In this document: piece by piece, positions 63,996 through 64,000 of the stretch
Position numbering within the stretch: the first letter of the stretch is position 1
How the letters are laid out: the number at the start of each line of letters is the position of its first letter
Source: Cryptomeria japonica
Lineage: Eukaryota > Streptophyta > Pinopsida > Cupressales > Cupressaceae
Direction of reading: 5' to 3'
NCBI RefSeq assembly: GCF_030272615.1
Contig: NC_081414.1
Location: 233,852,733-233,916,732 of the forward strand
Length of the DNA: 64,000 bases
Notes under the pieces: model-generated
What the model was told of the DNA's origin: nothing
The model's database searches: none
The model's input: the letters and a program-made list of their open reading frames with translations, nothing else
Made by a program: the position numbers and the translations under genes

Positions 63996-64000
63996 TTGTT

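Larger units (their letters stand above)
45432..64000 (-). mobile_element. Copia-A: Ty1/Copia element, minus strand, with nested insertions
   Basis: The 3' LTR is 45432-46676, the interior runs rightward to a primer-binding site at 63983-63995, and the last four bases of the window (63997-64000) are the end of the 5' LTR. Protein order on the minus strand is gag, protease, integrase, reverse transcriptase, RNase H, as in Copia. Two later insertions split it: a solo LTR (48392-49457) in the reverse transcriptase and the Gypsy-B composite (52025-63735) in gag. Confidence 0.85.

Overview
The window is nuclear DNA of a land plant with a large, repeat-rich genome. Plant-type Ty3/Gypsy and Ty1/Copia LTR retrotransposons, an En/Spm (CACTA) transposon with plant-type introns and a fragment of a pentatricopeptide-repeat gene all point there. 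The LTR style and the size of the elements fit a gymnosperm or similar giant genome, but I cannot name the species. I found no intact host gene, tRNA, rRNA or CRISPR array. Nearly everything recognisable is a mobile element or a relic of one, and most boundaries below come from reading TG...CA ends, target-site duplications (TSDs), terminal inverted repeats and splice phases by eye.

Layout. 1-~5.25 kb: 3' part of a Gypsy element (gag-pol-chromodomain in one frame, broken only by stop codons) and its 3' LTR. 6.1-7.9 kb: one solo LTR nested in another, each with a 5-bp TSD. 8-9 kb: a repeat with a second copy at 19.9-22.1 kb. 9.1-11 kb: LINE ORF1 relic. 11.6-15.7 kb: a gag-only, non-autonomous LTR element. 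15.7-16.6 kb: a small hAT-like element. 17.6-19.6 kb: LINE reverse-transcriptase/zinc-finger tail. 20.3-21.15 kb: an insertion with a 21-bp TSD encoding a coiled-coil protein fragment. 22.5-22.7 kb: possible SINE.

22.79-44.83 kb is one ~22-kb CACTA transposon with matching CACTA...TAGTG ends and shared subterminal palindromes. On its minus strand lie two multi-exon genes in the usual order: the TNP2-type transposase (38.76-32.95 kb), then a TnpA-like gene (32.4-28.5 kb). The second gene begins with what reads as a SET domain (histone-lysine-methyltransferase fold) spliced in phase to a coiled coil and an En/Spm-type transposase domain; this is the most unusual object here. A 1.48-kb solo LTR sits exactly on a splice acceptor of the transposase gene. 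A PPR gene fragment lies just inside the right end of the element.

45.43-64.0 kb is a nest. Copia-A (minus strand, running off the right edge just at its primer-binding site) was hit by a solo LTR in its reverse transcriptase and by a Gypsy composite (52.0-63.7 kb) in its gag. Inside that composite a second LTR (LTR-C) was split by Copia-B (55.3-62.0 kb), a nearly complete element with two LTRs. Decay in several of these genes is dominated by in-frame stops that look like C-to-T changes, with very few frameshifts.
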